From Methylobacterium thuringiense (GTDB taxonomy: Bacteria; Pseudomonadota; Alphaproteobacteria; Rhizobiales; Beijerinckiaceae), in assembly GCF_022179645.1 (NCBI RefSeq), contig NZ_BPRA01000021.1:1-40839 (forward strand): DNA of 40,839 nucleotides, written 5' to 3'. The notes under the pieces were generated by a model. That model saw nothing but the letters and a program-made list of their open reading frames with translations. It ran no database searches and had not been told where the DNA came from. Both the position numbers and the translations under genes were made by a program. Every line of letters starts with the position of its first letter. Position 1 is the first letter of the stretch. Positions 31,905-40,112 of this stretch are shown here, piece by piece.

Positions 31905-32405
31905 GTGGACGATACTGCTACCCCTACCCCCGACGTGATCAACCTCAGTGTTGACATCGTCGCTGCTTTCATCTCGAACAACTCGCTGCCTGCCTCCGAA
32001 CTTCCGAAAATGCTAATCAGCGTTCACGCCGCTGTTAGCGCACTCGCAAACGGTAGCAGTGCTACCGCTTCAGCAGAGCTAGAGTCCGAGAAAGCGACGC
32101 CTTCGCAGATCAAGAAGTCGATCACGCCGGACGCCCTGATCTCCTTCCTCGACGGCAAATCATACAAGACGCTAAAGCGCCACCTCTCGACCCGCGGGCT
32201 CGACTTCGCCGCCTACCGAGCACGGTATGGCCTGCCGTCGGATTATCCGACCGTTGCGCCGAACTACTCAGCAGCGCGTTCAGCACTCGCCAAGAGCCTC
32301 GGGCTGGGCCAGCTCGGTGCACAGGCAGCAGCGAAGGCTACGGCATCGGATGACACAGTCGCTGATAAGCCAAAACGCGGACGGCCTGCGAAGAAGGCCG
32401 ACTGA
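31905..32405 (+). CDS. MucR/Ros-family regulator with altered zinc finger
   Basis: 166 aa from GTG 31905, with AAAAGGAATC ahead. The MucR core is clear: SFLDGKSYKTLKRHLSTRGL, then YRARYGLPSDYPTVAPNYSA and ARSALAKSLGLGQ. The first Cys pair of the classical Ros finger (C-x-E-D-G) is replaced by Ser and Leu-Asp, so zinc binding is doubtful; some Mesorhizobium Ros homologues are known to fold without zinc. MucR proteins govern exopolysaccharide, motility and host interaction. The ~40-residue C-terminal tail is Ala/Lys-rich. A TTGCATGCAA palindrome lies at 31850-31859 upstream. Confidence 0.85.
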   Translation: MDDTATPTPDVINLSVDIVAAFISNNSLPASELPKMLISVHAAVSALANGSSATASAELESEKATPSQIKKSITPDALISFLDGKSYKTLKRHLSTRGLDFAAYRARYGLPSDYPTVAPNYSAARSALAKSLGLGQLGAQAAAKATASDDTVADKPKRGRPAKKAD

Positions 32406-32518
32406 TTAAAGGGGGCCTCGTCGGGTAGCTTCGTTTCCGAACGCTTGGCCGGGCCCTCTCTTTCCGCCTGCCGACCGATCCGATTGCCGCCAGCCCGCCG
32501 CCGCGCCATGTTCAGCCG

Positions 32519-32854
32519 ATGCCTCATTGGTTTTCGCGCACGCTTTGGATGGCCCTGCAGGGCGCGATCGTGGTTGGCTTCGTGCTGATCGAGCATCAAG
32601 ACGCCATCGCGCTCGGAAGACGCGAACAACTGGGCATCGCATTCATCGTCGGCTGTGGCGCTGCCATCGCCGTCACCTTCCTGCTGACGAAGGGCTGGGA
32701 CCTATCGCGCGCCGGACTGACCTGGCTGCATCGCTCCACCCGACCCCGAGTTCATGACCGTGAGGAGCCGGGAAGTGGCACGGCTCGCCTCGGGGGAACC
32801 GGGGATCGAGCGGGAGAGCGCCCGCAACTCCGGCAGGGCGGCGGGATCGAATAG
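32519..32854 (+). CDS. Small membrane protein overlapping the convergent phage-like gene
   Basis: 111 aa. Two membrane helices (LWMALQGAIVVGFVLIEHQD and LGIAFIVGCGAAIAVTFLLT) in the first 65 residues; the tail (after ~70) is low-complexity and lies antisense to the 3' end of the 32702-36109 gene, so only the N-terminal two-thirds look like selected protein. Size and topology resemble a small holin or prophage membrane protein, and it sits beside a phage-like module, but identity is unproven. Confidence 0.5.
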   Translation: MPHWFSRTLWMALQGAIVVGFVLIEHQDAIALGRREQLGIAFIVGCGAAIAVTFLLTKGWDLSRAGLTWLHRSTRPRVHDREEPGSGTARLGGTGDRAGERPQLRQGGGIE

Positions 32855-35800
32855 GAACCGAGCGACCGTCTTCCCGCTCCGCAGAAGCTGCATGTGCGTC
32901 CACGCTTCCGATGCGGCGCGCTTCGCCCCAAGCAGGCCGCCTGAGGCCACGCCGCCGAGGCCGCCGATCCCACCACCGGCCGCGGCCCCCGATAACACGC
33001 TCGTGATCGCGCCCGAGACCGAGCCGGATTCCTTGCCCAGCACCGCCTCGATCCGGCGGTTGAACGAGGTGTCGCTGCCCTTCTGTGGCCTGTAGCCCGT
33101 GGCCTTCAGCGTGCCGAGAAGTCGATCCAGGCCGCCCCAGAGCACGTCACCGTCCGGCAGTGCGCGTACGACCGAGCGGAGGTTCCTAGCCTGCTGCGGG
33201 TTGCCAGCGACCGCGGAGGCGAACCCGGCCCCGCCGTACTGCGCCGGCAGACCCTTCCGCTCCCGAGTCGCGTCGTCGAACATCGTCTCCAGATGGGCGC
33301 GGGCGACTTGGCGTGCGGCTTCCGGATTGTTCTTCGCAATGGCGTGCATCGCCGACGCGACCTCAAGCTCCGAGCCCGCGACAGGCTTCGGGTCGAACAG
33401 CACCTTGATCGTCTTTTTGATCTTCGGTTCGGCCGCGACGAACCCGAGAGGCGTGCGCTCGACGGCCCCTAGAGCCTCCCGCGCCCTGGCAATGCCCTCC
33501 AGACGCTCCCGCACGGCCGGGAACTGTGCGAGCTGGTCCTCCTCGCTTCGCATCACGGCGCGCAATCGCTCGGCCGACAGGCTGCCACCGGTGTCTTCGG
33601 CCGCGTCCAGAAGGCGCGTACCGAGATGCCCCTCATAGGCGCGTCGGGCTTCGGGCGAGGCGACTTCGTTGAAGGCACGGGCCGCGGTCGGACCTTCGTC
33701 GATGGCGCCGGGCACACGTTCGGGCGGCATCGTGAACCGTCCGGTTTCCTGCCGTTGGCCGACGATCTTGCCGGGCGCCATGTCGAACGGATCGAGCGTG
33801 CGGGATGCCGCCTCGAACCCCGAGCGGGCATGCTCGTACTCAGGCACGGACGACAGCGTGCGGTCGAGCCGTTCGCGGACCCCCATGAGGGCGCGCTGCG
33901 CCGTCGGGTCGGCTCTGGCAATCAGGTCGCCGATCGCCTCGCGCGCCCCGTGAAGGCCGGCAACGGACAGGTCGGGCGTCCTGCCATCTTGTTCGAACAG
34001 CGTCTTGCGGGCCTGCTGCAGAGCCGAGGCTACCGGCCCCTTGGCCGAGCGCAGCGCCTCGTCGACGTGGTCGATGACGGGCTGAGGATTAGCCTGCCCG
34101 AACCGCGGCGCCGAGATCTCGTCCACCACCGTCGTCGACTTCGACAGGGGCGAGAGCGGGCCGTTCATCCCTGCGATCGTGCGCTCGTAGGCGTCGAGCG
34201 GGTCGGCGTGCTCGCCACGCATCAGGGCGCCGAGGGTGCGAGACCGGATCTCCGGGTGCAGTGTGCCGGGATCAATCCCGACGCTGCGCAGATCCGCGTC
34301 CAGCCGCCCCTCCGACAGCGACAGAGCATTGCGGTACTCGTCCGCGACCTGGCCGGGGGCGGCGCGCGCAGAGGCGGCCTGACGCTCGGCGCCGATCGGA
34401 TAGCTCAGGAAGCCGCGCTGCTCGTTCTGGAGCTTGCGCAGCAACTCCGACGTCACGTCCCGCGCTGCGCCGCCATCGAGGTCCGGCTTGAGATAGCCGT
34501 GCTCAATCAGCGACTCGCGCCAATGGTTGTCGATCGACCGCCCATCCGCCCGAGCCACGTTGCCGACACCAGGGATATTGAAGCTGTGCAGGTCCGTCGC
34601 CGCCGCCTCGCCGTCGAGCTTGAGGCCACCGCGGCGCGCGATGAAGCGAGCCAAGCTCTCTAGGCCGCCCGAAACGCCGGCTTCGGCGGTCGGCGGCGGG
34701 TCGAGCGGACGAGGCGCCCGATCCGTGAAGGTCGGTCGGCCCTGCGGATAGGTGATGACCGGCTCGCCGGCACGTTCAACCGGAATGGTGCGCTCGATGC
34801 CGACGGTCTCCGGCGCCTGCCGGGCCGCGGCGTAATCCTGATCGGCGAGGGCGGCCCGCATCCCCTCGCGGCGATCGTAGACTTGGCGCAACTCGGGCTG
34901 GATCTGTAGGCCCGCTGTCTCGGGCGTGACGCGAGGACCAGCAGCGGCCCTTGCCTCAGTCAGAGCCATCCCCTGAGGGGTCTGGGCAACCCCGGATCGA
35001 GCCGCGTCCTGCACCGAGGCACCGAGCGCGGACGGGCTCTCGGTCTTACTGGCCAGCAGGTCGAAGATCTTGCGGCTGGTCTGCTCAATCTCGTCGGGTC
35101 GCTTCGAATAGAACCCGCTAGCGATGTTCTGACCCTCACCTCCGGAATGCGAGACCACCCGGGCAATTTGGGATGCTCGTGTCGCCTGCCCGCCCGTGAC
35201 CGAGTTCAGGGCCTCGTCGAGGCTGACACCGATCCCGCCGCCAGGAAGTGCCCGCGAGCGTTCGATCAGCGCCGCCGCTTCATCCAGTTTCTCCGGCGAC
35301 ACGCCCTTGAGCACGCTCTGCATGGAGCCCGATCCGCCCTTCGGGGCTTGAGCCATGGCCGTCCCGACGCCGCCACCGACACCACCGACAAGGCGTGCGA
35401 GCCCTTCGTAGCCGGGTGCGAGTTGCCGAGCGCCCTGGCCGGCCGTTTCGCTGGCCACTGCAGGGAACACCGCCTGCATCAGTTTCTGCGCCGTAGTCCC
35501 GGGCGACAGCAGGCCGCCAGGAGCGAACTCCGAAACCGTGTTGGCGTACTCGCCCGGAACGGTTTTCGGCTTGTACAGCTCGGGCAGATTGACCTTTTTC
35601 AGCCCCGCATCAGTCGCGTCCTTCAGCAGGCCGGACGACGGGAACAGGCCACGAGCCCGCGTATCCTCAAGACCCGCGATCGGCTCTTTGATGCCCTGCG
35701 CCTGCTCCGGCGTCAGCGCGCCGGTCTTCTCCAGGGCATAGGCCGCCACGTTCTGCCATGCTCGATCAACAAGGTTCAGCGCATCGGCCGGCATACTAGC

Positions 35801-36109
35801 CACGCCCATCACGCCCCGGGCGAGACCCGAAGGGATCGACTTGGCCACGTCCCAGGCCGTGCTCTGCGGCGCGGCAGGCGGAGGCGCGGCGCCGAGCTGC
35901 TTCATCAGATCCTCGTCCGATAGATGCGCCAAGCTGGAGGGCTGGGTCACGGCGTCGTTCGGTCGGACCTTGATTGCCAAGGAGTCGGGTGCGGTGTGGC
36001 CACCAACGGCGGGAGCCGCGAGAGGCGGCGCACCGGCCGGCGATGGAGCGGACTGCCCCAGCATCTGCATCAGCTCGGCGTCGGAAAGGTGCGAGAGTCC
36101 GGCACTCAT
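32702..36109 (-). CDS. Large phage ejection-protein-like protein, 1135 aa
   Basis: The N-terminus repeats LSHLSDAELMQMLG and LAHLSDEDLMKQLG, then continues with KTVPGEYANTVSEFAPGGLL and FPAVASETAGQGARQLAPGY, a signature I know from very large prophage proteins in Rhizobiales thought to be internal virion or DNA-ejection proteins. Several Gly/Ala-rich segments (VGGVGGGVGTAMA, AAAGGGIGGLGGVASGGLLG) could cross membranes, as in such proteins. No lysozyme motif was found. The start overlaps the upstream gene as ATGA. No capsid, portal or terminase gene is present in the window. Confidence 0.55.
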   Translation of the reverse strand: MSAGLSHLSDAELMQMLGQSAPSPAGAPPLAAPAVGGHTAPDSLAIKVRPNDAVTQPSSLAHLSDEDLMKQLGAAPPPAAPQSTAWDVAKSIPSGLARGVMGVASMPADALNLVDRAWQNVAAYALEKTGALTPEQAQGIKEPIAGLEDTRARGLFPSSGLLKDATDAGLKKVNLPELYKPKTVPGEYANTVSEFAPGGLLSPGTTAQKLMQAVFPAVASETAGQGARQLAPGYEGLARLVGGVGGGVGTAMAQAPKGGSGSMQSVLKGVSPEKLDEAAALIERSRALPGGGIGVSLDEALNSVTGGQATRASQIARVVSHSGGEGQNIASGFYSKRPDEIEQTSRKIFDLLASKTESPSALGASVQDAARSGVAQTPQGMALTEARAAAGPRVTPETAGLQIQPELRQVYDRREGMRAALADQDYAAARQAPETVGIERTIPVERAGEPVITYPQGRPTFTDRAPRPLDPPPTAEAGVSGGLESLARFIARRGGLKLDGEAAATDLHSFNIPGVGNVARADGRSIDNHWRESLIEHGYLKPDLDGGAARDVTSELLRKLQNEQRGFLSYPIGAERQAASARAAPGQVADEYRNALSLSEGRLDADLRSVGIDPGTLHPEIRSRTLGALMRGEHADPLDAYERTIAGMNGPLSPLSKSTTVVDEISAPRFGQANPQPVIDHVDEALRSAKGPVASALQQARKTLFEQDGRTPDLSVAGLHGAREAIGDLIARADPTAQRALMGVRERLDRTLSSVPEYEHARSGFEAASRTLDPFDMAPGKIVGQRQETGRFTMPPERVPGAIDEGPTAARAFNEVASPEARRAYEGHLGTRLLDAAEDTGGSLSAERLRAVMRSEEDQLAQFPAVRERLEGIARAREALGAVERTPLGFVAAEPKIKKTIKVLFDPKPVAGSELEVASAMHAIAKNNPEAARQVARAHLETMFDDATRERKGLPAQYGGAGFASAVAGNPQQARNLRSVVRALPDGDVLWGGLDRLLGTLKATGYRPQKGSDTSFNRRIEAVLGKESGSVSGAITSVLSGAAAGGGIGGLGGVASGGLLGAKRAASEAWTHMQLLRSGKTVARFLFDPAALPELRALSRSIPGSPEASRATSRLLTVMNSGSGGAMQPGQSGAR

Positions 36110-37695
36110 GGCATTAACCTCCGGCGGCGCGCTTCAGCCTCAAGTTCGGCGCGGGAGGGCGGCCCGCTTGGGGGCGCCTTCTGCGGCGGCTGGTACGGCT
36201 TCACCGGAGCGAAGTTCGGCAGCACGTCGTCGACGTTCATGCCCTGACGGCTGACGATGCCCTCGTAGCCCTTCCGGTCCTGCCCGAAGGAGGTCTCGTA
36301 GGACTGGATGCGGCCGTAGGCTTCCGAGAGGAGTTGCTGGCGGGCCTGCGGCGAGAGCCGCGCGCCGCCCATGACACCGTTGTACATTCCGATCAGGCGA
36401 TCGGCGACGCCTTGGGTGTCCTGGGCTAGGCGCAGCTCGCCCTCGCGGACCACTGAACCGGGGTCCATGATCTTGCCGAGGCCATAGATCAGGTTGAGGT
36501 CGGACGCCTTGGTGTCGCGATCCGCCGTCTCCAGCATGCCCGAATAGACCGGCAGCGCCTGGGAATAGTTCTTGTAGCTCGGCAGCGTGTGGATCTCCTT
36601 GCGGATGCTGCTCGACTGCTCGATGGCCTTGCTGCGGTCTGGCACGGAGGCGATTGGGCTGCCGCTGGCGTCGAACCGGGTCTGGCCGGCGCTCAAGTTG
36701 TACGGCTCGTCGGGCTTGCCGGCCGCCGCGCCTTCCGCCTGGGCCTGTGCACGAGCGCGGAGCGAGTTCGGATCGTCGGCGCCGCCAGGGGTGGCGCGCA
36801 CGGACCCGTCCGGGTTGCGCTGGTAGGACCACGGGACCTCGGCGTTCTTCGGCTGGATGTTCTGCAAGGCGTTCGACAGGGCTTCGCGGTTGCCCGCAGC
36901 GCCGGCCGAAACCATGGCCTGGGCGCTCTCTCGGCTATGCCCGCCACGAACCAGCATCTCGACAGTCGAGTTCTGCCCGGCCGCTTCCTGTGCGGCCCGA
37001 CGCTGTTTCAGGCCGAACTCGGCGCGCGCAAGGTCCGTCGCGGCCCGCTTACCCTCCTGCGCCTGCGCGAGCTGCAGCCCGGCCGCGAGGCCAGGGCCGA
37101 GCCCCTTCTGCGTCATCAAGCCGACCCCGATGCTGGTCATCAGGTCGCCGCCGCCGTTCTCGCTGAACCGCTTGAACCCCGATCCGAACTTGTCCCACAG
37201 CGACGGCTCCGCGCCGGTGGCAGGACCAGTGGCGGCGAGGGCCGGCGGCGTAGTTGTGGCCGGAAGGTCTGCTGGCGCCCTGCCTATGATCGGTTGAGCG
37301 TCAGGAAGAGGCTGATCGGCGGCGCGCGCAGACGGAACGCCCCCGCCGAACCCGAAGGCCGGCAGACGAGACGACGGTGACGGTGAAGGCTGCGCCTGGA
37401 TCAGGTCGTCATCGCTCGGCCGAGCCGGCGGCAGGGGAACGGCTCCGGGCGCGATCAAATCGGCGGCCGGCGGATTGCCGGCGGATGGTGCCCCCAGACT
37501 AGGCGGCAATGCACCGAACCCGAAAGCCGGCAGCCCACCCGCCTGTGGAGCGCCGGCTACCGGACCCGACGCATCGAAGCCCTGCGGAGTCGGCGGCGTT
37601 CTCTGGCTGAGCATCCGAACGAAGTCGTCGGCGGTGAAGGCGGGAGCCTCATCGCGCAAAGGACCGAACCCAAAAGGCCGAGCGCCGAAGGACAT
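36106..37695 (-). CDS. Phage virion/ejection-like protein, 529 aa
   Basis: Start at ATG 37695, sharing its A with the TAA of the upstream gene. The first ~180 residues are Pro/Ala/Gly-rich and probably disordered, with PAFGFG repeated three times. The conserved part (HTLPSYKNYSQALPVYSGML, DLNLIYGLGKIMDPGSVVRE, GMYNGVMGGARLSPQARQQL) matches a domain I recognise from internal virion proteins of podovirus-like phages. Coupled by ATGA to the 1135-aa gene. Likely partners in one structure. Confidence 0.6.
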   Translation of the reverse strand: MSFGARPFGFGPLRDEAPAFTADDFVRMLSQRTPPTPQGFDASGPVAGAPQAGGLPAFGFGALPPSLGAPSAGNPPAADLIAPGAVPLPPARPSDDDLIQAQPSPSPSSRLPAFGFGGGVPSARAADQPLPDAQPIIGRAPADLPATTTPPALAATGPATGAEPSLWDKFGSGFKRFSENGGGDLMTSIGVGLMTQKGLGPGLAAGLQLAQAQEGKRAATDLARAEFGLKQRRAAQEAAGQNSTVEMLVRGGHSRESAQAMVSAGAAGNREALSNALQNIQPKNAEVPWSYQRNPDGSVRATPGGADDPNSLRARAQAQAEGAAAGKPDEPYNLSAGQTRFDASGSPIASVPDRSKAIEQSSSIRKEIHTLPSYKNYSQALPVYSGMLETADRDTKASDLNLIYGLGKIMDPGSVVREGELRLAQDTQGVADRLIGMYNGVMGGARLSPQARQQLLSEAYGRIQSYETSFGQDRKGYEGIVSRQGMNVDDVLPNFAPVKPYQPPQKAPPSGPPSRAELEAEARRRRLMP

Positions 37696-37976
37696 TATGC
37701 GACTCCGTGCGAGGTGCGGACGGCATCGAGGCCGGAGGCGGCTGCCGCGAGATGTTGGTGGACCACGCCGAGGGCTTCGACGTGCTGGACGAAGGCGGCG
37801 AAGTCGTCGGACCGCTGGCCCAAGAGGATCGCGACCAACTCCTCGGAAAGTTGCCGGGCCGCCTCCGCGCCGCCGAGCGCGATGGTCTGGTAGTGCCGCC
37901 ACATCGCCTCGCGCGGCACCTCAGCCTCCTTGAGGCCCGGCGTCATGATGGGTTCGAGTGCGGTCGCGATCTGCAT
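37695..37976 (-). CDS. Small hypothetical protein, 93 aa
   Basis: Helical (REAMWRHYQTIALGGAEAAR, then FAAFVQHVEALGVVHQHLAA). Overlaps the next gene by one base and follows the RHH-like gene by 3 bases, so it belongs to the phage-like operon. Function unknown; possibly a chaperone or accessory virion protein. Confidence 0.55.
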   Translation of the reverse strand: MQIATALEPIMTPGLKEAEVPREAMWRHYQTIALGGAEAARQLSEELVAILLGQRSDDFAAFVQHVEALGVVHQHLAAAASGLDAVRTSHGVA

Positions 37977-37979
37977 GGA

Positions 37980-38192
37980 TCAGCCGTGTGCCGCGATGGC
38001 AGCGGCGTCGCCGGCTCTCGTGTGCGTCACGCCCAAGCTGCTGGGGCAGGCAGACTTTGCGACGCTGGCGAGGGCGCGCCTAATCCAGTCGGAGGCGCTG
38101 GTCTCCTCACGCTCGGCTGCAGCAGCAATGGCCGCATCGAGCGCAGGATCGGCTCTGAAAATCCGGGTGCGGGAAAGCGTGCCCGAGCGCAT
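37980..38192 (-). CDS. Small RHH/Arc-like protein, 70 aa
   Basis: RIFRADPALDAAIAAAAERE followed by ETSASDWIRRALASVAKSA fits a ribbon-helix-helix fold (strand, helix, turn, helix). First gene of the operon that ends in the two phage-like proteins, so it may regulate it. TGTCGTTTGCG at 38278-38288 upstream matches a word in front of the other RHH gene (38916-38926). Confidence 0.55.
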   Translation of the reverse strand: MRSGTLSRTRIFRADPALDAAIAAAAEREETSASDWIRRALASVAKSACPSSLGVTHTRAGDAAAIAAHG

Positions 38193-38291
38193 GGCGTCCT
38201 CTCGTGAAGCTGTCGAGAGGATAACGCCGAGTGCTCATAGAATGTAATACAGTCAAAATTTCTTCTAAAATGCACTGTGTCGTTTGCGTGG

Positions 38292-38888
38292 TTAGGCGTC
38301 TGCTCCGATCAAAGCTTTTAGTGCGACAGAACGACGCTCCTCACCTTCGGGCATATTGTCATGCGCGTTTAGTCCCTCAAGCGCTTCGGACGCTGCGGCC
38401 ATTTCCGAAACCCAAGCTCGCATAGCGGGATCACTCTGAGCCGCCGACAACATTCTACCGGCAAGACGCCCGAACTTATCCGCCTGCAATGCGCGCGGCA
38501 TATCAATCTTATCCGGGTCTGAGCTATAGGGATACTTCGTAAAAGTAGTATCCATTACTGCTATAAGAGCCGCCCGGACAGCGGCGCGGGCATATATATC
38601 GGTCTTCCATTTATTTCCGACATACATCATAGCGGCACCCGCAGCCGCTCTCATTGCGCTTATAAGTTCTTCGGTTTCACCATCTATAGAATTGGCGAGT
38701 TCAGTATTGTTTATCGCATCATCATAATCATCGACAGAAAGACTGTGCTGGACGCGCGCCTCTACTTCACTTGCAACAGATCGGCCAGACTTAGCGGCAG
38801 CCCTATCAATACGCTCCTTAAGCTCGCGCGTAGTGCGAATATTGATTGCATGACGCTTGCCAGCGCCTTCCGGCAGCTTCGCGGGCAT
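38292..38888 (-). CDS. RHH (TraY/Arc-type) DNA-binding protein with helical C-terminus
   Basis: 198 aa from ATG 38888, which has CAGGAG upstream; the longer frame to 39023 crosses the operator repeats. Residues 10-50 (RHAINIRTTRELKERIDRAA, then SGRSVASEVEARVQHSL) form a ribbon-helix-helix. The remaining 150 residues are helical and unassigned. More AT-rich than its neighbours. Divergent from the excisionase-like gene and replication operon, with tandem repeats between, so likely a repressor of one or both sides. Confidence 0.65.
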   Translation of the reverse strand: MPAKLPEGAGKRHAINIRTTRELKERIDRAAAKSGRSVASEVEARVQHSLSVDDYDDAINNTELANSIDGETEELISAMRAAAGAAMMYVGNKWKTDIYARAAVRAALIAVMDTTFTKYPYSSDPDKIDMPRALQADKFGRLAGRMLSAAQSDPAMRAWVSEMAAASEALEGLNAHDNMPEGEERRSVALKALIGADA

Positions 38889-38900
38889 CTCAACTCCTGT

Positions 38901-39004
38901 CCGTCGTGTCGTCTCTGTCGTTTGCGACCACAGCCGTAGCGCACCCCCCAGCCGTCCGTCAATCAAGCTTGGTTGGATAATGGTCGCATAATAGGTTGCA
39001 TTAC
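38901..39004. promoter_or_regulatory. Tandem repeats in the RHH/excisionase divergent region
   Basis: Three near-identical words follow one another: GGTTGGATAAT (38971-38981), GGTCGCATAAT (38982-38992) and GGTTGCATTAC (38994-39004). Close to the RHH start there are repeated GTCGT words (38903-38920), each 8-9 bases apart. Tandem short repeats are typical of RHH operators; the first block may also overlap -10 elements for the rightward operon. Confidence 0.6.
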
Positions 39005-39053
39005 CTGTCGCCCTGTGAAACAACCTGCGTCAGCCCGACCGACGGAGGCCGAC

Positions 39054-39326
39054 ATGCAGATGCAGGACACAACCACGGCGCCGCCACGCGCCCCTCAAGC
39101 GAGGGAGCGCCACAACGAGATGCCGGCGCTGCTGAGCAGGATCAGAGAAGGGAAAAACGTACGCGTCGCAGCGCTTGCAGACGCCATCGGCATGAGCCGT
39201 GGCGGTCTCTACGGAGCCATTGAGGCTGGGGACGTGGAGGCCGTGAAGATCGGCCGGGCCGTGCTCGTTCCGGCCAGAGTGGCGGGTCGCCTGCTCGGCA
39301 TCCCTGACGAACCAATCGCCGCCTGA
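39054..39326 (+). CDS. Excisionase/AlpA-type helix-turn-helix protein
   Basis: 90 aa from ATG 39054 (GGAGG 5-6 bases upstream); an ATG at 38973 would start inside the tandem repeats. The C-terminal half reads VRVAALADAIGMSRGGLYGA, IEAGDVEAVKIGRAVLVPAR, the MerR-like winged helix of excisionases and AlpA regulators. Such proteins steer tyrosine recombinases toward excision or regulate plasmid genes. It is the first gene of the rightward run leading to the Toprim gene. Confidence 0.7.
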   Translation: MQMQDTTTAPPRAPQARERHNEMPALLSRIREGKNVRVAALADAIGMSRGGLYGAIEAGDVEAVKIGRAVLVPARVAGRLLGIPDEPIAA

Positions 39327-39327
39327 T

Positions 39328-39373
39328 CCCGCCACCGCTGGCGGGCATCGGCCCGCTGGCTTCCGAAGCCAGC
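39328..39373. repeat. Tandem perfect hairpins after the HTH gene
   Basis: CCCGCCA-ccgc-TGGCGGG (39328-39345) and GCTGGCTTC-c-GAAGCCAGC (39355-39373). A GGGC/GCCC pair bridges the two. No T-run. May end transcription of the 39054 gene or be a structured site before the replication operon. Confidence 0.5.
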
Positions 39374-39441
39374 CCACCGCGCAAAAGAACGGCCCCGGCA
39401 ACGGAGGACCGTCGCGCAAGGGCCGATTGAAAGTCTAAATT

Positions 39442-39633
39442 GTGCCCCGTTCAATTACACGACCTGCCGATAATCGGCAATCGAAATCCGTCCCCGCCCT
39501 CCGCTACGACGCCCCGGCCGCCGAAGATCTACGCTTCCGCAGCGTCTCCTGCCGGGTTCGCAGCCCGGCGCTCGCCGCGACAATCGCAGCCTTGGCGTTC
39601 GCGGTGCCGGAGAAGCTGGAGCGCCGAGCATGA
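39442..39633 (+). CDS. Small hypothetical protein, 63 aa
   Basis: GTG start without an obvious ribosome site, but its stop overlaps the next ATG as ATGA, which supports it. Basic N-terminus, Ala-rich helix at the end. No family recognised. An overlapping longer frame (39440-40024) looks like a shadow. Confidence 0.4.
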   Translation: MPRSITRPADNRQSKSVPALRYDAPAAEDLRFRSVSCRVRSPALAATIAALAFAVPEKLERRA

Positions 39634-40112
39634 CGGCGCCCCGGCCAATCCCCGACAAGGTCCGCCGGATCATTCCGACGCTCGGCTCTCCGGTCGACGG
39701 GGAGGCACTTGGTGCCGCCCGCGCGATCGGGCGGGTGCTGCAGGCCGGCGGCGCCAGCTACTACGACCTCGCCGCCGCGATCCCGGCTCGGGAGCCGGAG
39801 CCCGGCCTCGGCGACTACCGTCCCTACCGCCGCGAGACATGGTCCTCGACGCCGCGGCCGGCACGCTGGGGCGACTGGAGGGGCGCCTGGGTTCGAGATG
39901 CCCGGCCCCGGAAATTCACGCCCATCCAGGAAGCGCGCCAGGAGGACATGGCCGCCTTCTGCCGGAGCCGGACGTCCCGGCTCAGCGACCGCGAGCGCGC
40001 CTTCGTCAATGGCATCGCGCCTGAGCGCCGGGGCCTGTCGATCCGGCAAGGGGATTGGCTCGCCGACATCTGCTCCCGCCTTGAACATGAGGGACGTGAC
40101 TGGTGGCAATAA
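39630..40112 (+). CDS. Conserved replication-operon protein, 160 aa
   Basis: LGSPVDGEALGAARAIGRVL in the N-terminal third and DRERAFVNGIAPERRGLSIRQGDWLADICSRLE near the end are blocks common in small proteins upstream of Toprim/AAA replication genes on alphaproteobacterial phages and plasmids. Overlaps both neighbours (ATGA before, 10 bases after). The Trp/Arg-rich middle is variable. Function unknown. Confidence 0.65.
   Translation: MTAPRPIPDKVRRIIPTLGSPVDGEALGAARAIGRVLQAGGASYYDLAAAIPAREPEPGLGDYRPYRRETWSSTPRPARWGDWRGAWVRDARPRKFTPIQEARQEDMAAFCRSRTSRLSDRERAFVNGIAPERRGLSIRQGDWLADICSRLEHEGRDWWQ

Noticed and set aside
33626-34663. 345-codon plus-strand open frame
   Set aside because: Antisense to the 1135-aa phage-like gene, with typical shadow composition and no ribosome site.
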